64,000 nt of DNA from the NCBI GenBank assembly GCA_963575745.1, contig CAUYUJ010018059.1, positions 527,501-591,500 on the forward strand. The letters run 5' to 3'. The translations under genes were made by a program, and so were the position numbers. The notes beneath the pieces were generated by a model, which worked only from the letters and a program-made list of their open reading frames with translations, was not told the origin of the DNA and did no database searches. The stretch is from Prorocentrum cordatum. Its lineage: Eukaryota; Sar; Dinophyceae; Prorocentrales; Prorocentraceae. Shown in pieces: positions 37,439 to 48,004 of the stretch (positions are counted from its first letter, which is position 1; the number at the start of each line of letters is the position of its first letter).

Positions 37439-40204
37439 ATGCACGTCAGCGGGGAGGACTCCGATGCCAGCGTGTCCGACGAGGATTCGGACGGCTTCAT
37501 GGAGTTCGAGAGGGACGCGATCGCAGGCCCCAGTATGGAGAGGCTCTTGGAGAAGGCCAGCGCTGGGCAATGGCCGCTTGAGCGGAGGTCTCGGGTGCTG
37601 GAGGAGGCCGCACTGAAGGGCGAGCTCGTGAGGATGTTGGAAGCTATCGACATGCCGCTGTTCATGCACGTGCGACTTGCCAGCAGCTACTTCCAGCTGG
37701 CGGGTAAACAATTCAATGCGATGGACGAGGAAAGCGACGAGGAGAACGGGGGGTCCAAGAAGCTCTCCAGCCGGAGGGGCGACGCAAGCTGGCTGCAGCC
37801 ACCATCACGATTCGCGCGCCTGCTGTCGAATTATTTGATCGTGCCAGGGGTGCCCGTCTATAAGTGGCTGGAAGAGTCGGAAGTGCAGATGGTCGTGTTC
37901 GATGGTAAAGAGCCGGTCGAACATGGCATGCGCGATTTCCCTGAAAAAATCGGCGCGTTCTACCTCACTCCTCGCGTCGAGTGGAAAGGCGACAACATGA
38001 TTTACGAAGTACTGGAAGGCGAGGGTCGCTTCACTGTTTTGCATAGCCACAGTACCCTCCATAATCTGGCGGCCACGGAACCGTTTGACTTCAATTTCCC
38101 GCTAGGTAAGATCCCGCATGGCATAGCACCGGAGGCTACGAAGAAGTTCGCTTATGTATATCCGCATTTTCACTTCAGAACTGGGGGGTTCCTGTACTTG
38201 GGCGCAGGTTTAGAGTGCCTAGCGGTAAGCCAGCTCACTGCGAATGTCAGTTCCCACGGGGTGCGGATGGGAGAGAGATTCCGGGAGGGTGTAGACAAGG
38301 GGCAGGATCTGAAGCCTCAGCCGACGACGCTGCCTGCCATCAAGCGCAAGGGGGCGACACATTTCTGTTTCTATGGGCCAAATTATTTCCATAAGGATAA
38401 GGGCATGGGCGGGTTCGTGTACTGGTTCGAGGACGACAAATCCGACATCTCGTACTTCCCGATCCGCTATTTCTCCAAGGTGTTGGAGCACGGCCCGGCC
38501 GGCGCCGTCGGCAACGCGAAGCTCTTGCCCAGGAAGCCTCACAGCAACATGGTGGTCGACGGCATCATGACGGACCGCTGGCACAGCGAAAGTAGAGGAC
38601 TCACGTACCAGATCAGGCACGGATGTGTGGACATGAAGGTATGCAAGCTGAAGCAGAAAGGCTTGACCCATCCTGTCGTATTGAGGAGCCTCGTCTTCAC
38701 GCCCGAAGAGTGCCTACTGGAGTCGGAGCAGGTTCAGGCGATCGTAACAGCAGCCTTCCATACATGCTCAATGGTTATTGTCCGGGAGATGTTCATTATC
38801 GCGAGTATGATGGTATCGATTTTCAGATTTACGTATTCGTTCCGGAATGAGTCCCCCGATGCTTGGGGTACCCGAAGATGGACGTCTTTCGAGTGGGCTC
38901 TTCTCGGCGTGATGGTCGCAGCATGGACCATGACTGTCAGCAGGTTGCTGTTTGGCATCGTGGGATATCGCGTCATGTTTGGAAGCTTTGACGGGTATTT
39001 CTTGTACAGTTACCGCACGTGTGTATGGTGGTTACAGAGTTTCACGGTGATCTGCCTCATTGTGATGCTGTTGAGAGGCACCTTGTATTACTTCCCCAGG
39101 ACGGCGGCAATTGCTTTTGCGTCGTCAGGAGCCTTCTGCTGGATGGAGTTGTTGTTCCTCGCGAGGTCCTTCACTGTTATTGGGAAGCGGTTTCTCCCCA
39201 TCATGAGTGCATGGAGCGACGCGACGTCATTCCTCTTCGTGACATCGTTCATCTTGGCAGCTTCTGTTCAGGCGTCGTACTCTCTGACTCGCCTACCGCT
39301 GTCGGCAATCGCATTCGACACCTACCGCATGGGATTTCTTGGCGAGCTGAAGCCCCGGCTGTTCGTGAGCCAGGCGTTTGATCTGGACGAACATCCGGAC
39401 GCCATGAGCAGTCTCGACATGCCCGAGGGGTCTCGTACCAGTTTCGGCTACATCGTCCTGATGATATTCGGATTCATCCTGATGGTGTCGATGGCCAATA
39501 TCTTCATTCAGGTGATGGGCGACGCGTACAGCTCCAACAAGCAGAGGGTGCAGGCCACGCTGACGCGAGCACGGGCCGAAGAGAGCCTCATCTGCGCCCT
39601 GTGGATGGCGGGGCGCGAGAAGCTCCTGCCCCCGGCGCTGCGGACGGCCATCCGCGCGGCCCCGCGCGACGAGCTCGTGTGGTTCACGCGGAGGGACGCC
39701 GGCGCGTTCGGGGGCGACAGCGACGTGGACCCGGCCAGCCCCCAGCAGGCGATCATCGCGGCCGTGGCGGCTGCCGTGGCCGTGGCCGCGACGGGCACGC
39801 AGAGCGGCAGCCATTCGGCTCGCGCCCGGGCCGCCGGGCAGGCAGCCACGCAGGCCGCGGGCGGGCTCGGCGGATGCGCCGTCTCGGGGGCACTGGAGCT
39901 CAGAGGAGGAAGAGGTGCCGATACCGCTGCCCTGGCCTCGTCTTCACCCTCTTGGGCCTCCCGGGAGGCCCTCGTCGCTACCGCTGAGTTCGCTCCGAGA
40001 TCCTTGTCAGAACGCACACCTGGAGAGGTCCAGAGAGCAGCGGTGTCGGTACCTGTCTGGTTTCCCAAGGAGTTGGCGGTGGAGAACGCGGTGCTGGAGG
40101 CCACCCACAGCAGCAGGGCTTCACCGCCGCTTCGGTCCGCCGCGCGCGCGGCCGTCACGGCTTGCAACGCGTGCCGCCGCATGTCTGCGGGATTGGGAGG
40201 GTGA
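37439..40204 (+). CDS. TRP/polycystin-like six-transmembrane cation channel
   Basis: Encodes 921 residues from an ATG; an upstream exon is possible. The acidic N-terminus and a soluble region of about 430 residues are followed by six hydrophobic segments at about 437-468, 488-517, 525-552, 555-587, 594-620 and 667-700. A likely pore stretch lies before the last one. The last segment reads FILMVSMANIFIQVMGDAYS, closely resembling the end of S6 in TRP and polycystin channels (NxxI/VxxMGDxY). S4 has few positive residues, so strong voltage gating is not expected. The C-terminal 220 residues are Ala/Arg/Ser-rich, and residues about 826-872 overlap an inverted-repeat element, so the true end may be earlier or altered. 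The codon pattern and unbroken length support a real host gene. The exact subfamily is uncertain. Confidence 0.75.
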   Translation: MHVSGEDSDASVSDEDSDGFMEFERDAIAGPSMERLLEKASAGQWPLERRSRVLEEAALKGELVRMLEAIDMPLFMHVRLASSYFQLAGKQFNAMDEESDEENGGSKKLSSRRGDASWLQPPSRFARLLSNYLIVPGVPVYKWLEESEVQMVVFDGKEPVEHGMRDFPEKIGAFYLTPRVEWKGDNMIYEVLEGEGRFTVLHSHSTLHNLAATEPFDFNFPLGKIPHGIAPEATKKFAYVYPHFHFRTGGFLYLGAGLECLAVSQLTANVSSHGVRMGERFREGVDKGQDLKPQPTTLPAIKRKGATHFCFYGPNYFHKDKGMGGFVYWFEDDKSDISYFPIRYFSKVLEHGPAGAVGNAKLLPRKPHSNMVVDGIMTDRWHSESRGLTYQIRHGCVDMKVCKLKQKGLTHPVVLRSLVFTPEECLLESEQVQAIVTAAFHTCSMVIVREMFIIASMMVSIFRFTYSFRNESPDAWGTRRWTSFEWALLGVMVAAWTMTVSRLLFGIVGYRVMFGSFDGYFLYSYRTCVWWLQSFTVICLIVMLLRGTLYYFPRTAAIAFASSGAFCWMELLFLARSFTVIGKRFLPIMSAWSDATSFLFVTSFILAASVQASYSLTRLPLSAIAFDTYRMGFLGELKPRLFVSQAFDLDEHPDAMSSLDMPEGSRTSFGYIVLMIFGFILMVSMANIFIQVMGDAYSSNKQRVQATLTRARAEESLICALWMAGREKLLPPALRTAIRAAPRDELVWFTRRDAGAFGGDSDVDPASPQQAIIAAVAAAVAVAATGTQSGSHSARARAAGQAATQAAGGLGGCAVSGALELRGGRGADTAALASSSPSWASREALVATAEFAPRSLSERTPGEVQRAAVSVPVWFPKELAVENAVLEATHSSRASPPLRSAARAAVTACNACRRMSAGLGG
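39914..40053. repeat. MITE-like inverted-repeat element inside the channel ORF
   Basis: 140 bp with termini ggtgccgataccgctgcc (39914-39931) and agcagcggtgtcggtacc (40036-40053), which match as inverted repeats at 15 of 18 positions. The right-hand 100 bp recurs, inverted, at 44759-44858 with high similarity. A perfect 18-nt palindrome (gggcctcccgggaggccc) lies inside. No clear target duplication. Confidence 0.6.
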
Positions 40205-40301
40205 CTGGCGCTGACGGGCACCCGATGTCCGATGGCATGTGGAGGAGACGGATGAGAAGACGGTCGCGATCGGACGGAGTTAGGACGAGGATAGACCCGT
40301 T

Positions 40302-40348
40302 CCAGAGTGTCCTGGAATGCTCTCAGAGCGTTCCAGAACGCTCTGAGA
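40302..40348 (+). terminator. Paired hairpins about 100 bp after the channel stop
   Basis: ttccag and ctggaa enclose 6 nt near 40301-40318. Then tctcagagcgtt (40321-40332) and aacgctctgaga (40337-40348) form a perfect 12-bp stem with a 4-nt loop. The position suggests a 3'-end or RNA-processing structure, but no such signal is defined for dinoflagellates, so the role is a guess. Confidence 0.3.
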
Positions 40349-41039
40349 AGGCCGCGGCGCCCGAGACATTATCCAGAGCCGCCAGATCACAGAGATTCCC
40401 GATTTATCCTCACCCGATTTATCCTCTTCCTGGTTTCGTCTTACACGAGGGGAGGAGAAAACAAGGAGGGGGGGGGGAGGAAAATTCAATCTGGTGGCGC
40501 GCGTACGTCGAGGCTGCCGCCCCGCTCCGCGGGTCCGCGGCGCGCTCTTCGGGCGCTGCGCCCCAGCCAGCTGGCAGGAGTTGGCCAGCGCCTGCCAGGC
40601 GCTTTGGTTTCAGCCTCTTCCTCTTCTCCGAGGGGACTGGAGCGAATCGAGCAGTGGCGAGGCGTCCTGGCTGGCCAAATCATAGGCCCACCAAAGAATG
40701 TTCGAAACACCTCTTGTGGTAGGCCTATATGAACTTTCATTTAGGTTGTGCTTCGGTTTTCAGCAGCCACGCCGCGATTCCTCTCTTCGCCGACAACGCA
40801 AGACTGTCAGGACGGAGACCCTTCCAAGCAACGGGCGCGTGTGCGCAGGGAGCCCTTTCCAGGCTCGCATAGCGAATCTGGACATGCATGCAGTCGTTCT
40901 GGCCCTGAGCTTACAATTCCACGCGCAAGCAGATTTCTATCCACTTTGGTGCGCCTCAGACCACCATCCGTTTGCAGCAGCCGCACCGTGATTGACGAAT
41001 AACAGCACGTTGTTGCCTTCGCCGCAGCAGACCGCAACA
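40349..41039. other. Non-coding stretch, no gene recognised
   Basis: About 690 bp with a poly-G run at 40470-40480. No repeat or coding signal is seen. Confidence 0.5.
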
Positions 41040-41275
41040 AGAACCTATATGTATATATATATATGTGTATACACACATATATATGTATATATATATATAT
41101 ATATTCATAACAAATATATGTATATATACAAATATATATATAGTCATTGATACATTGCCGTGTAGCTGTGTAGCATTGCTACATGTAACTATAGATGCAC
41201 ATGTATATATGTAAACAAATGTATGTGTGCTATATATATATATATATATATAATATATATATATATATATAAGGG
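41040..41275. repeat. (TA)n/(GTATATA)n AT-rich tract ending in poly-G
   Basis: TA, GTATA and CATATA words with short breaks; poly-G starts at about 41273. Confidence 0.9.
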
Positions 41276-41760
41276 GGGGGGGGGGCGGGCTGGTGCCTGT
41301 ACCCCCCATGGGCGCCCCCTGGGGATTCTGAGGGGGCCCAGAGCTCCCGAGACGGCCCTGGCCCGCCCCGAAACGGGCCACGACAGGCCAAGGGGGTCCC
41401 AAGAGGGCCCAAGACAGTCCCAAGAGGCCCCGACCGACGACGCCCAAGATGCCCTCAAGACGGCCGACGAGGACTCCAACACGCTCCAGGACGGCTTCAA
41501 GAGGCTTCCCAAGAGGTCTCTGGCCCTAGAAGCCCTCAGTAGGCCCCTGGAGGCCACCAAGAGGCTTCCAAGAAGCCCCGTGAGGCCCCCAAGAGGCCCC
41601 CAGGAAACCCCAAGGGGCCCCCAGGAAACGCCCAAGAGGCCCCCCAACACACCCCAACAAATCATGTCCCCAGAAAGCCTTCTTGGGACATGGTTCATCA
41701 TGGGCTCTCCGGGAGCTCAAGTACCATCACGGTACCGGGGAGCTGTTCGGGAGGTTCATT
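41276..41760 (-). repeat. CTTGGAGGCCTCTTGGG family, reverse-sense copy
   Basis: On the + strand it reads ccaagaggcccccaggaaac and similar, the complement of the family at 26821-28340. The end (aacaaatcatgtccccagaa ... gggacatggttcatca) is repeated in diverged form at 42598-42655. Confidence 0.75.
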
Positions 41761-42407
41761 GGGAACATGACTGATCGCCTTCTCGCGGCCCTCCGCGGAT
41801 CGTTTCACACAAAGTTGCCCCAAGTGCCCTTTTGAACCGTATGGTAGCACCCGGGACGTGTTCCCGCTTCTCCGCACGCTGGGGCCCAAGTTTTTGACTT
41901 AGTGATCGGCTTCAGCCGGTCCTGCGGAGGGGCCGAGGTCTTGCGCCGTCGTCGTCGTCGTCGTCGTCGACTTGGGAATGGCGCCCCGGGGAGAGGTCCG
42001 GGGACTGGCGGCAGCGGCATCTCTTCGTCCCCCCAACGGCCGGCCTGCACGCCGCCGGCCTCGTGGAGCTCCCCGAGCCCTTGGCGTCTGGGCGCGGGCG
42101 GGCGGCCTGGCCTCCCGGACCCCTGGGCGCCGCCGCCGCCGCCGCCGCCGTCGCCGTCGTCCACCGCGACGCGCAGGCGCGTCGGGCGCCGCCCCTCGGC
42201 GCCCGCGCCCCGTGCCGCAGCGCGATGGGGCCGGCGTGGAGCGAAACCGCGCGAATCCGCCGACGACGAAGACGACGGTTTTTTCGAGTTTCGCTACGGT
42301 GGTTCGGCGCTTTCTGCCTTCGGGGGCCTCTCTCGGGCCCTGGGGTCGTCGGGCTTTGGTCTGGAGTGGGAAACTGCGCTTGTTGGATCCTAGTAGGGGC
42401 CCATCCG
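41761..42407. other. GC-rich non-coding stretch with GTC/GCC triplets
   Basis: Contains a (CGT)n run at 41947-41970 and (GCC)n at 42128-42150. Frames open in several registers, but none shows a domain. Confidence 0.5.
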
Positions 42408-42468
42408 ACGACGACGACGACGACGATGACGACGACGACGACGAAGACGACGAAACGACGAAGACGGG

Positions 42469-42542
<74 letters not shown>
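42408..42542. repeat. (GAC)n microsatellite
   Basis: Almost pure GAC over about 135 bp with one gaaacgacgaag break. Poly-Asp, poly-Thr, poly-Arg and poly-Val frames are by-products. Confidence 0.97.
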
Positions 42543-42869
42543 CGCGCCCCAAGAGGCGACGACGACATCAAGGCGACGACGACACGCCCCAACAGGCTCC
42601 CCAAGACGCCCAAAAAAATCAGATTCCCAGAAGGCCTCCTGGGAACCCGATTCATCAGGCCTCCGCCCTCCCACACAAGTATCTTCCCCGAAAGCCTTCC
42701 AGAATGCGGGTTGACGCGCGTGGACTTTTGATTGCCCACCATGCTTTCAGCGTTATGGACACTTCTTCACTTCCCGCTCAAACCATCTGTGGTCTACTGA
42801 TTCAGTGGAGCAGTGAACTCGTCAAGGCCTGGGGCCTGCTAGAACCTAAGCGCGCGAAGCGCGCGCGTG

Positions 42870-42980
42870 GTTCTAGTACATGTACATACACATATGTATA
42901 TATGAATATACATGTAAGTGTAGATAGATAGATAGATATATAGATAGATATATAGATATATAGATAGATAGATAGATATC
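42870..42980. repeat. (TAGA)n/(TATAGA)n microsatellite
   Basis: tagatagatagatata words follow a short GTATATA patch. Confidence 0.95.
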
Positions 42981-43129
42981 GTCGCAAATCGTATGTTCAA
43001 GATGCATACGCCAATCCGCGGATCACCAGAAGAGGCGATCACTCCAGCTGCACGTAGGATCTGCAAGGACTGCAGAAGAAGATGACAAGGAGCAGGAGGA
43101 GAACGAGGCCTTCAGGAAAGTCTCTGACG

Positions 43130-43730
43130 GTCTGTTGCAGGGCGTTTGGGAGGCCTTTTGGAGCGTCGGGGGCGCCTCTTGGGACTCTTGTACGGCACCC
43201 GGGATGAGTCTTAGGCTCTTATGGTGATTTTGGGGGGCCATTTTGGGGGTCTGATGAGGGCCTTGGGGGCCATCTCGGGGGGGGGGGCCGCTCCCGGGGC
43301 CCGTTCGAGTTCTTCGGTGGAGCTTTCTTGGGGCTCTCTCGGTGGAGCCTCTTGAGCCCGCCCAGGATGCGGCAGGGGCCGTCTCGTGACTCTCTCGGGT
43401 TGTCTCGGTTCCTCTAGGGCCGTGAGAGGCGAGTTTCGGGAGCGTGGTGGGCCGCCAGCAGTCCATGGGAGGCGAATGCGCCAGAATCAATAGAACACCT
43501 TGCGGTTCGGGTTGCCTTTTGGGAGTGCCTTGGGGGTGTTCTGCGAGCTCTCCTGCGGCGTCTTCAGGGCCTCTTTGGCAGTACTGCAGCCATGGTTGGT
43601 CTTTTCCGGGCCGCGCGAGCACGCTGGAGCCATTCTGGCGCCGTCTTGGTGCGCATCGTGGGCAGCGTGGGCGCAGTTGGAGGTTCGGAGGGCGTGAGAG
43701 GAGCACCGACGACTTCGCTTGACCCCACAA
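43130..43730. repeat. CTTGGAGGCCTCTTGGG family, diverged copy
   Basis: Contains ggcgcctcttgggactcttg and ctcttgagcccgcccaggat type words and Gly/Leu/Ser-rich false frames. More diverged than the 26.8-28.3 kb copy. Confidence 0.55.
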
Positions 43731-43961
43731 ACGGCATGTGGGATTTGTGGGGAGGGGGGAAGGGGGAGGGGAACACCCAATCATCTTGAAATTGTCCATA
43801 ACACTATGAAGCTCAACAGTGCCGATGTGATCACCATGTTGGTCATGCGCGGTACCCGTATTACACACGCACGTTGTAAATGTCAGAGCAGGTGCGTGTG
43901 TCATATCGAATCATGTAGTTTGTGTGTGTGTGTTGCTCTGAACATAACTCGCATGAAGGAT

Positions 43962-44140
43962 TGCAAAAAAAAACCAGGATTGCAAAAAACCCTAGGATTG
44001 CAAACAAACCCTAGGATTGCAAAAAAACCCTAGGATTGCAAAAAAACCCTAGGTTGAACGAAGGATTGCAAAAAAACCCTAGGGTTTTTTTGAAAACCCT
44101 AGGGTTTGTTTTGCAATCCTTTGGTTTTTTTGCGATCCAG
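43962..44140. repeat. Minisatellite of about 18 bp with telomere-like AAACCCTA words and palindromes
   Basis: aaaaaaccctaggattgc recurs about six times, then inverts. caaaaaaaccctagggtttttttg has perfect dyad symmetry over 24 nt (44069-44092), and aaaaccctagggtttt follows. AAACCCTA is a permutation of the plant-type telomere repeat, but the array is not a clean telomere tract. Confidence 0.85.
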
Positions 44141-44329
44141 GGCGTGTTCACACCGAGGGTAGCTGAAGGGCTTCGCCCCTTTGCCCCCCTTGATTGCCTG
44201 AGTGGTTCGGTTGGCTGGTGGACTGGAAGATAGGGCAGGCCGGTTGGCATCTCCGCGGGTTGGCAGATTGGCGGGCTGGTTCAGTGGCGAGTTGGGTTGT
44301 TGGCGGCTTCGCGGCGCGGGCACGTCTTA

Positions 44330-46030
44330 CACACATATATCGACCCAGGCTCAGAGTCACTCAAAGCCAGACTCACTCACACTCATATTGACGTCCAGAC
44401 CCAGCCCAGCTTAGACCCAGTCGCACTAAACTCCAACCCCCGAACATACTCAGACTCACTCGTATCCGGACCTGTTTAGATTCACGCGAACTCATACGCA
44501 TACTCATGCACAGACTCGCTCACACGCAGCTTCACTCCTATTCAGACTCACGCACACTCGAAGTCACTCATACTCAGTCTCGCGCAGGCTGTGATTCATT
44601 CGCGCTGAGACCAGACCCACTCGTACTCAGACTCACTCGTCTCCAGACTCGTTTACACTCGTGCCCTGCACTATTACGCATGCGCAGACTCACTCACGCG
44701 CAGCCATTATCAGGCTCATGCGCACTCGCACTCACTCATGCCCATGGGGGAACCAATAGGTACCGATACCGCTACCTCGCGGACCTCTCCAGGGGTGCGT
44801 TCTGACCAGAATTTCGAGGCGAATCCAGCGGTGGCGGCGAGGGCCTCCCAGGAGGCCGATAAATGGGAAACGGCCCTAGGGTAGAGGTATGTGTACGTTT
44901 TCTCGCTCTTGGCTCAGACTCGCTCAGGCTCAGATCAGCCCATGTCTTAATCAAGCACCACTCGGGCTCAGATCATGTTCATACTCGCTCGCACACGGCC
45001 TCCAAAAGGGTGTGTCGACAAGGGGTCGTCACGGGCCCGCTCACGTCCGGATGGCCTGTACATCTCGAGCAGAATTCGTGGTTTTGGTTATGGCCATCGC
45101 GATCTAGCAGGCATGGCACTTGGACTCCACGGACCCGGTCTCGCCCAGATGGCGGGGTCCTCCCAGGCAGAATTGGCGTGGATGGTTACATGCGTTTCTT
45201 TCCAGAGCCACAGGATCACCTCGATGCAGCCGGCTTCAAGGGGGAATCGACCACGGGCGATCAACGGGCCCGTTCGCGCCCAGATATTTGGCACCGTGCC
45301 CGCAAAGTGCGCGTTTTCCGCACCTTGAGTATTGGGTTATCGTTGTTATTGTTTCGATGTCTCCACCTCCTCCTCTCACCTCCCTCCATCCCGTACTCAG
45401 TCTCCCTCAAAGTCAGACTCATTCACATTCAGACCCACTGGCACTCGCACCCACTCGCATTGATGCTCACCCACACGCAGGCTCACATTCGGACTCACCC
45501 ATATCCAGCCTCACTCACGCTCAGGCCGCTCAAACTCCGACTCGCGTACACTCCAAAGCCATTCATGACCAGAATCGCTCTTATTCCGCACCTCATACTC
45601 TGACTTCTCGCGCTCAGGACCTACTCATTTCCAGGCAAGCGTCTATGAAACCCTTTTGTGTGTTTTGTTTGTTTTCTCTCTCTCTCTCTCTCCCTCTCAT
45701 ATATATATATATATATATTATGCATGTATGTCTGTCTGTCTATCCGACTGTCTGTCAATATGCCTGTCTTAATGTCTGTCTGCCTGCCTGTCTGTGTGTA
45801 TCGGCTCACACCTAAGAGATTCACACATGTTCTGACTCACGCCCAGTACAGTAATACCTGGATCTTCTCACACAGACCCTCTCATACCCAGACCCAGCAC
45901 AGTTAAATTGATTTGAACTCAGACTTGGCCCTTGTGATGCCAATTTCCAGTCAGACCTACTCGTATTCAGACCACGTGTGTTCAGTCTCACGCGCTGTCA
46001 GACTGACTCATGAGCAGACCAACTCATACG
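44330..46030. repeat. ACTCA(GACTCACTCGC) degenerate minisatellite clusters
   Basis: Words cagactcactc and cactcatactcagac dominate 44330-44745, 44905-45000, 45395-45640 and 45830-46030. Between clusters, a different repeat (gccatcgcgat...gcaggaatggcatttgggcctcca) occurs near 45095, 46060 and 46430. A TA tract lies at 45699-45719 and TGTCTGTC words at 45727-45800. Confidence 0.75.
44759..44858 (-). repeat. Partial inverted copy of the MITE-like element found in the channel ORF
   Basis: The reverse complement aligns with 39955-40053: gaggccctcg, accgctg, gtcagaacgcac, cctggagaggtcc and gcggtatcggtacc occur in order with about 85% identity by eye. Only one terminal repeat is present. Confidence 0.7.
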
Positions 46031-46603
46031 TAGCCTCACCCAGCGCAGACCAATTGCGACGCAGCAGGTATCGCATTTGGGCCTCCATACGCGGTCTCGG
46101 CCAGAGGTGCTCCACCGGCTCGGTCACGCCCCGATGTTTTGGGAATTCTCAGGCAGAAGCATCATGTTGATATGCGGCGACGTATTTGTTCCAGCTCCCC
46201 AGAAACATCGCGGTGTACGGCACTTGGGCCTCGCAATTAGGAGCCAATTGGGGTCTTCTCAGGGGTCGGCCTAACCGGTATTTTGGCGATTCCGTGGGCC
46301 GTTTTCGTTTCGATGTCGGTTTGCAGCGACGGCGGATTGGGGAACAAACGAAGTACAACGAAACCAACATGACAACGAGAAACATTGTTTAGGTCGATCC
46401 GGTGTCCTTGATCGAAGCTCCACGGCCATCGCGATACCGCAGGAATGGCATTTGGGCCTCCAGGGTGGAGCCGACCATTGCGTGCGCACAGTCATCCTCC
46501 TGCCGCTTCCCTTCGAAGAGGCCCTGTCTTGGAAGCTCCGCCATATGCCATTCATCCCCCACTTTCCTGGAGCGTTTCCTCCATTTCCCCCTCCGTCCCT
46601 CCT

Positions 46604-46757
46604 TCCTTCCCTCCATCTCTCCCTCTCTCTCTGTCTCTGTCTCTCTTCTCTCTCTCTCTCTCTCTTTCTCTTGTTGTTGTGCGTTTGGTTCCTCTCTCTG
46701 TCTCTCTTTCTCTCTCTCTCTCTCTGTCTCTGTCTCTCTCTCTCTCTCTTTCACTCC
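46604..46757. repeat. (CT)n polypyrimidine tract
   Basis: CTCTCTGTCTCT and CTTTCTCT words with a short unique break at 46672-46690. A similar tract lies at 49938-50115. Confidence 0.95.
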
Positions 46758-46795
46758 CATTATATGTAGTACCCTCTATGTATTCGCATAGACGT

Positions 46796-47960
46796 GAGAC
46801 CTGATCGTTATGATGTCGGCTCTCTCCGCGGGGCCCCTCGGGGGTTCGACATGTACGCTACCACGTGCTTGTGCCCGCACCCAGGTCAAAGCCAAGCTCA
46901 CAGAGTGGAAACGGGGCCTCTTCAGATGTCTCTGCGGAGGCGACCACACGAAGCAACGCAAGGCCCGGGCCGAAGGGTCAGCGGACCCCTCTCCGCTTTG
47001 CCGCTCGTGTGTTTTCAAGGAGGAAACCCAAGAGCATACTGTCTGGCGGTTTGCCTGTTTTGCCAATCGCTGGTTACCTCTGACCACCATGGCCACTGAG
47101 GCTTAACGGCGTGTGCTACCACCGCACACTGGCCAGTGTGGCCTTATCGATGCAGGCCCGCGTCTTCTCGATCGCCAGGCCGCCATGTCTTCCGGCCCGC
47201 TTCCGCAGCCGAGCCTGCGGTCTGCCCAGGAAGACGAGAAAAACCATCATCAAACCTACACCGACCCAGTTCCAGGTTGCCAAGTGGTCTACGCCTCCAC
47301 AGACCGCGTTTGCTCCCACCTAGTCCACCCGTCCCTAGACAGGGCGGCGTACGGCATCTACTACGGCGATGGGCACCGCCTGAACTACGTGGCCAAGGTC
47401 CATGTAGTTCAGGCGGTGCCCAGCGCGCCGAAACACTGGCCTTGCAATATCATTTCCACCGCCGGGAGAGCCGTCCACATCCACGTCGGCAACATGGCTG
47501 TCGTCGACGGTTTTTCCAGCCATCCACGATGGCGGGCCCCCACCCGCCCACAGGCGCACAAAGCGACCTGTGGGAGAGAATGCTCCGGGTTGTTCAGGCC
47601 AAACCCCACATGCTCCGTGCCGAGAAAGTCACCAGCCTCGTCGGCCACGCTGGCATCGACGCCGGTCTCATCACTGATCTCTTCAGCCGCCACGCTGGCA
47701 AGCGCGCCACCGCAGCGGTTGCCTTGCACGACCTGCCAGCTGAGGTCATCCAGGCCGAACCTAGCCACAAGTTCGCCGCTGTATTGCACAGCGCTGCCGT
47801 TGCCATCCACGGCCAGCGCGCCCGAGCCCTCCCAGCTTCAGCACCGCAGGGGATGGTGCAGCAAAATCGAGCTCCGCCGCATGGGCCCCGACCCCGGCCA
47901 TCGGCGGCGGCCTCATGGCGCCCCCAGAGGACGACCTGGCCGTTCACCTCAAGCTGGCCG
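46796..47960 (+). pseudogene. Decayed LINE 3' end: zinc knuckle and RNase H remnant
   Basis: Frame of 46810-47106 holds CRSC...HTVWRFAC, a C-x2-C...H...C knuckle as found before LINE RNase H domains, then stops. From 47113 another frame reads VVYASTDRVCSHLVHPSLDR and AAYGIYYGDGHRLNY, matching the start of an RNase H (normally VYTDG...AGYGvyyGdg). It continues as VHIHVGNMAVVDGF, where the usual catalytic Asp appears to be Gly, and then the sense moves to another frame as EKVTSLVGHAGIDAGLI. Frame breaks and lost residues mark it as dead. It is a different LINE lineage from the one at 4.7-11.7 kb. The 5' part of this LINE is absent. Confidence 0.65.
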
Positions 47961-48004
47961 CTCTAGAGAAGGCTCGGGCTGAAGACAGCCGTAGGCCCCG
48001 AGGA

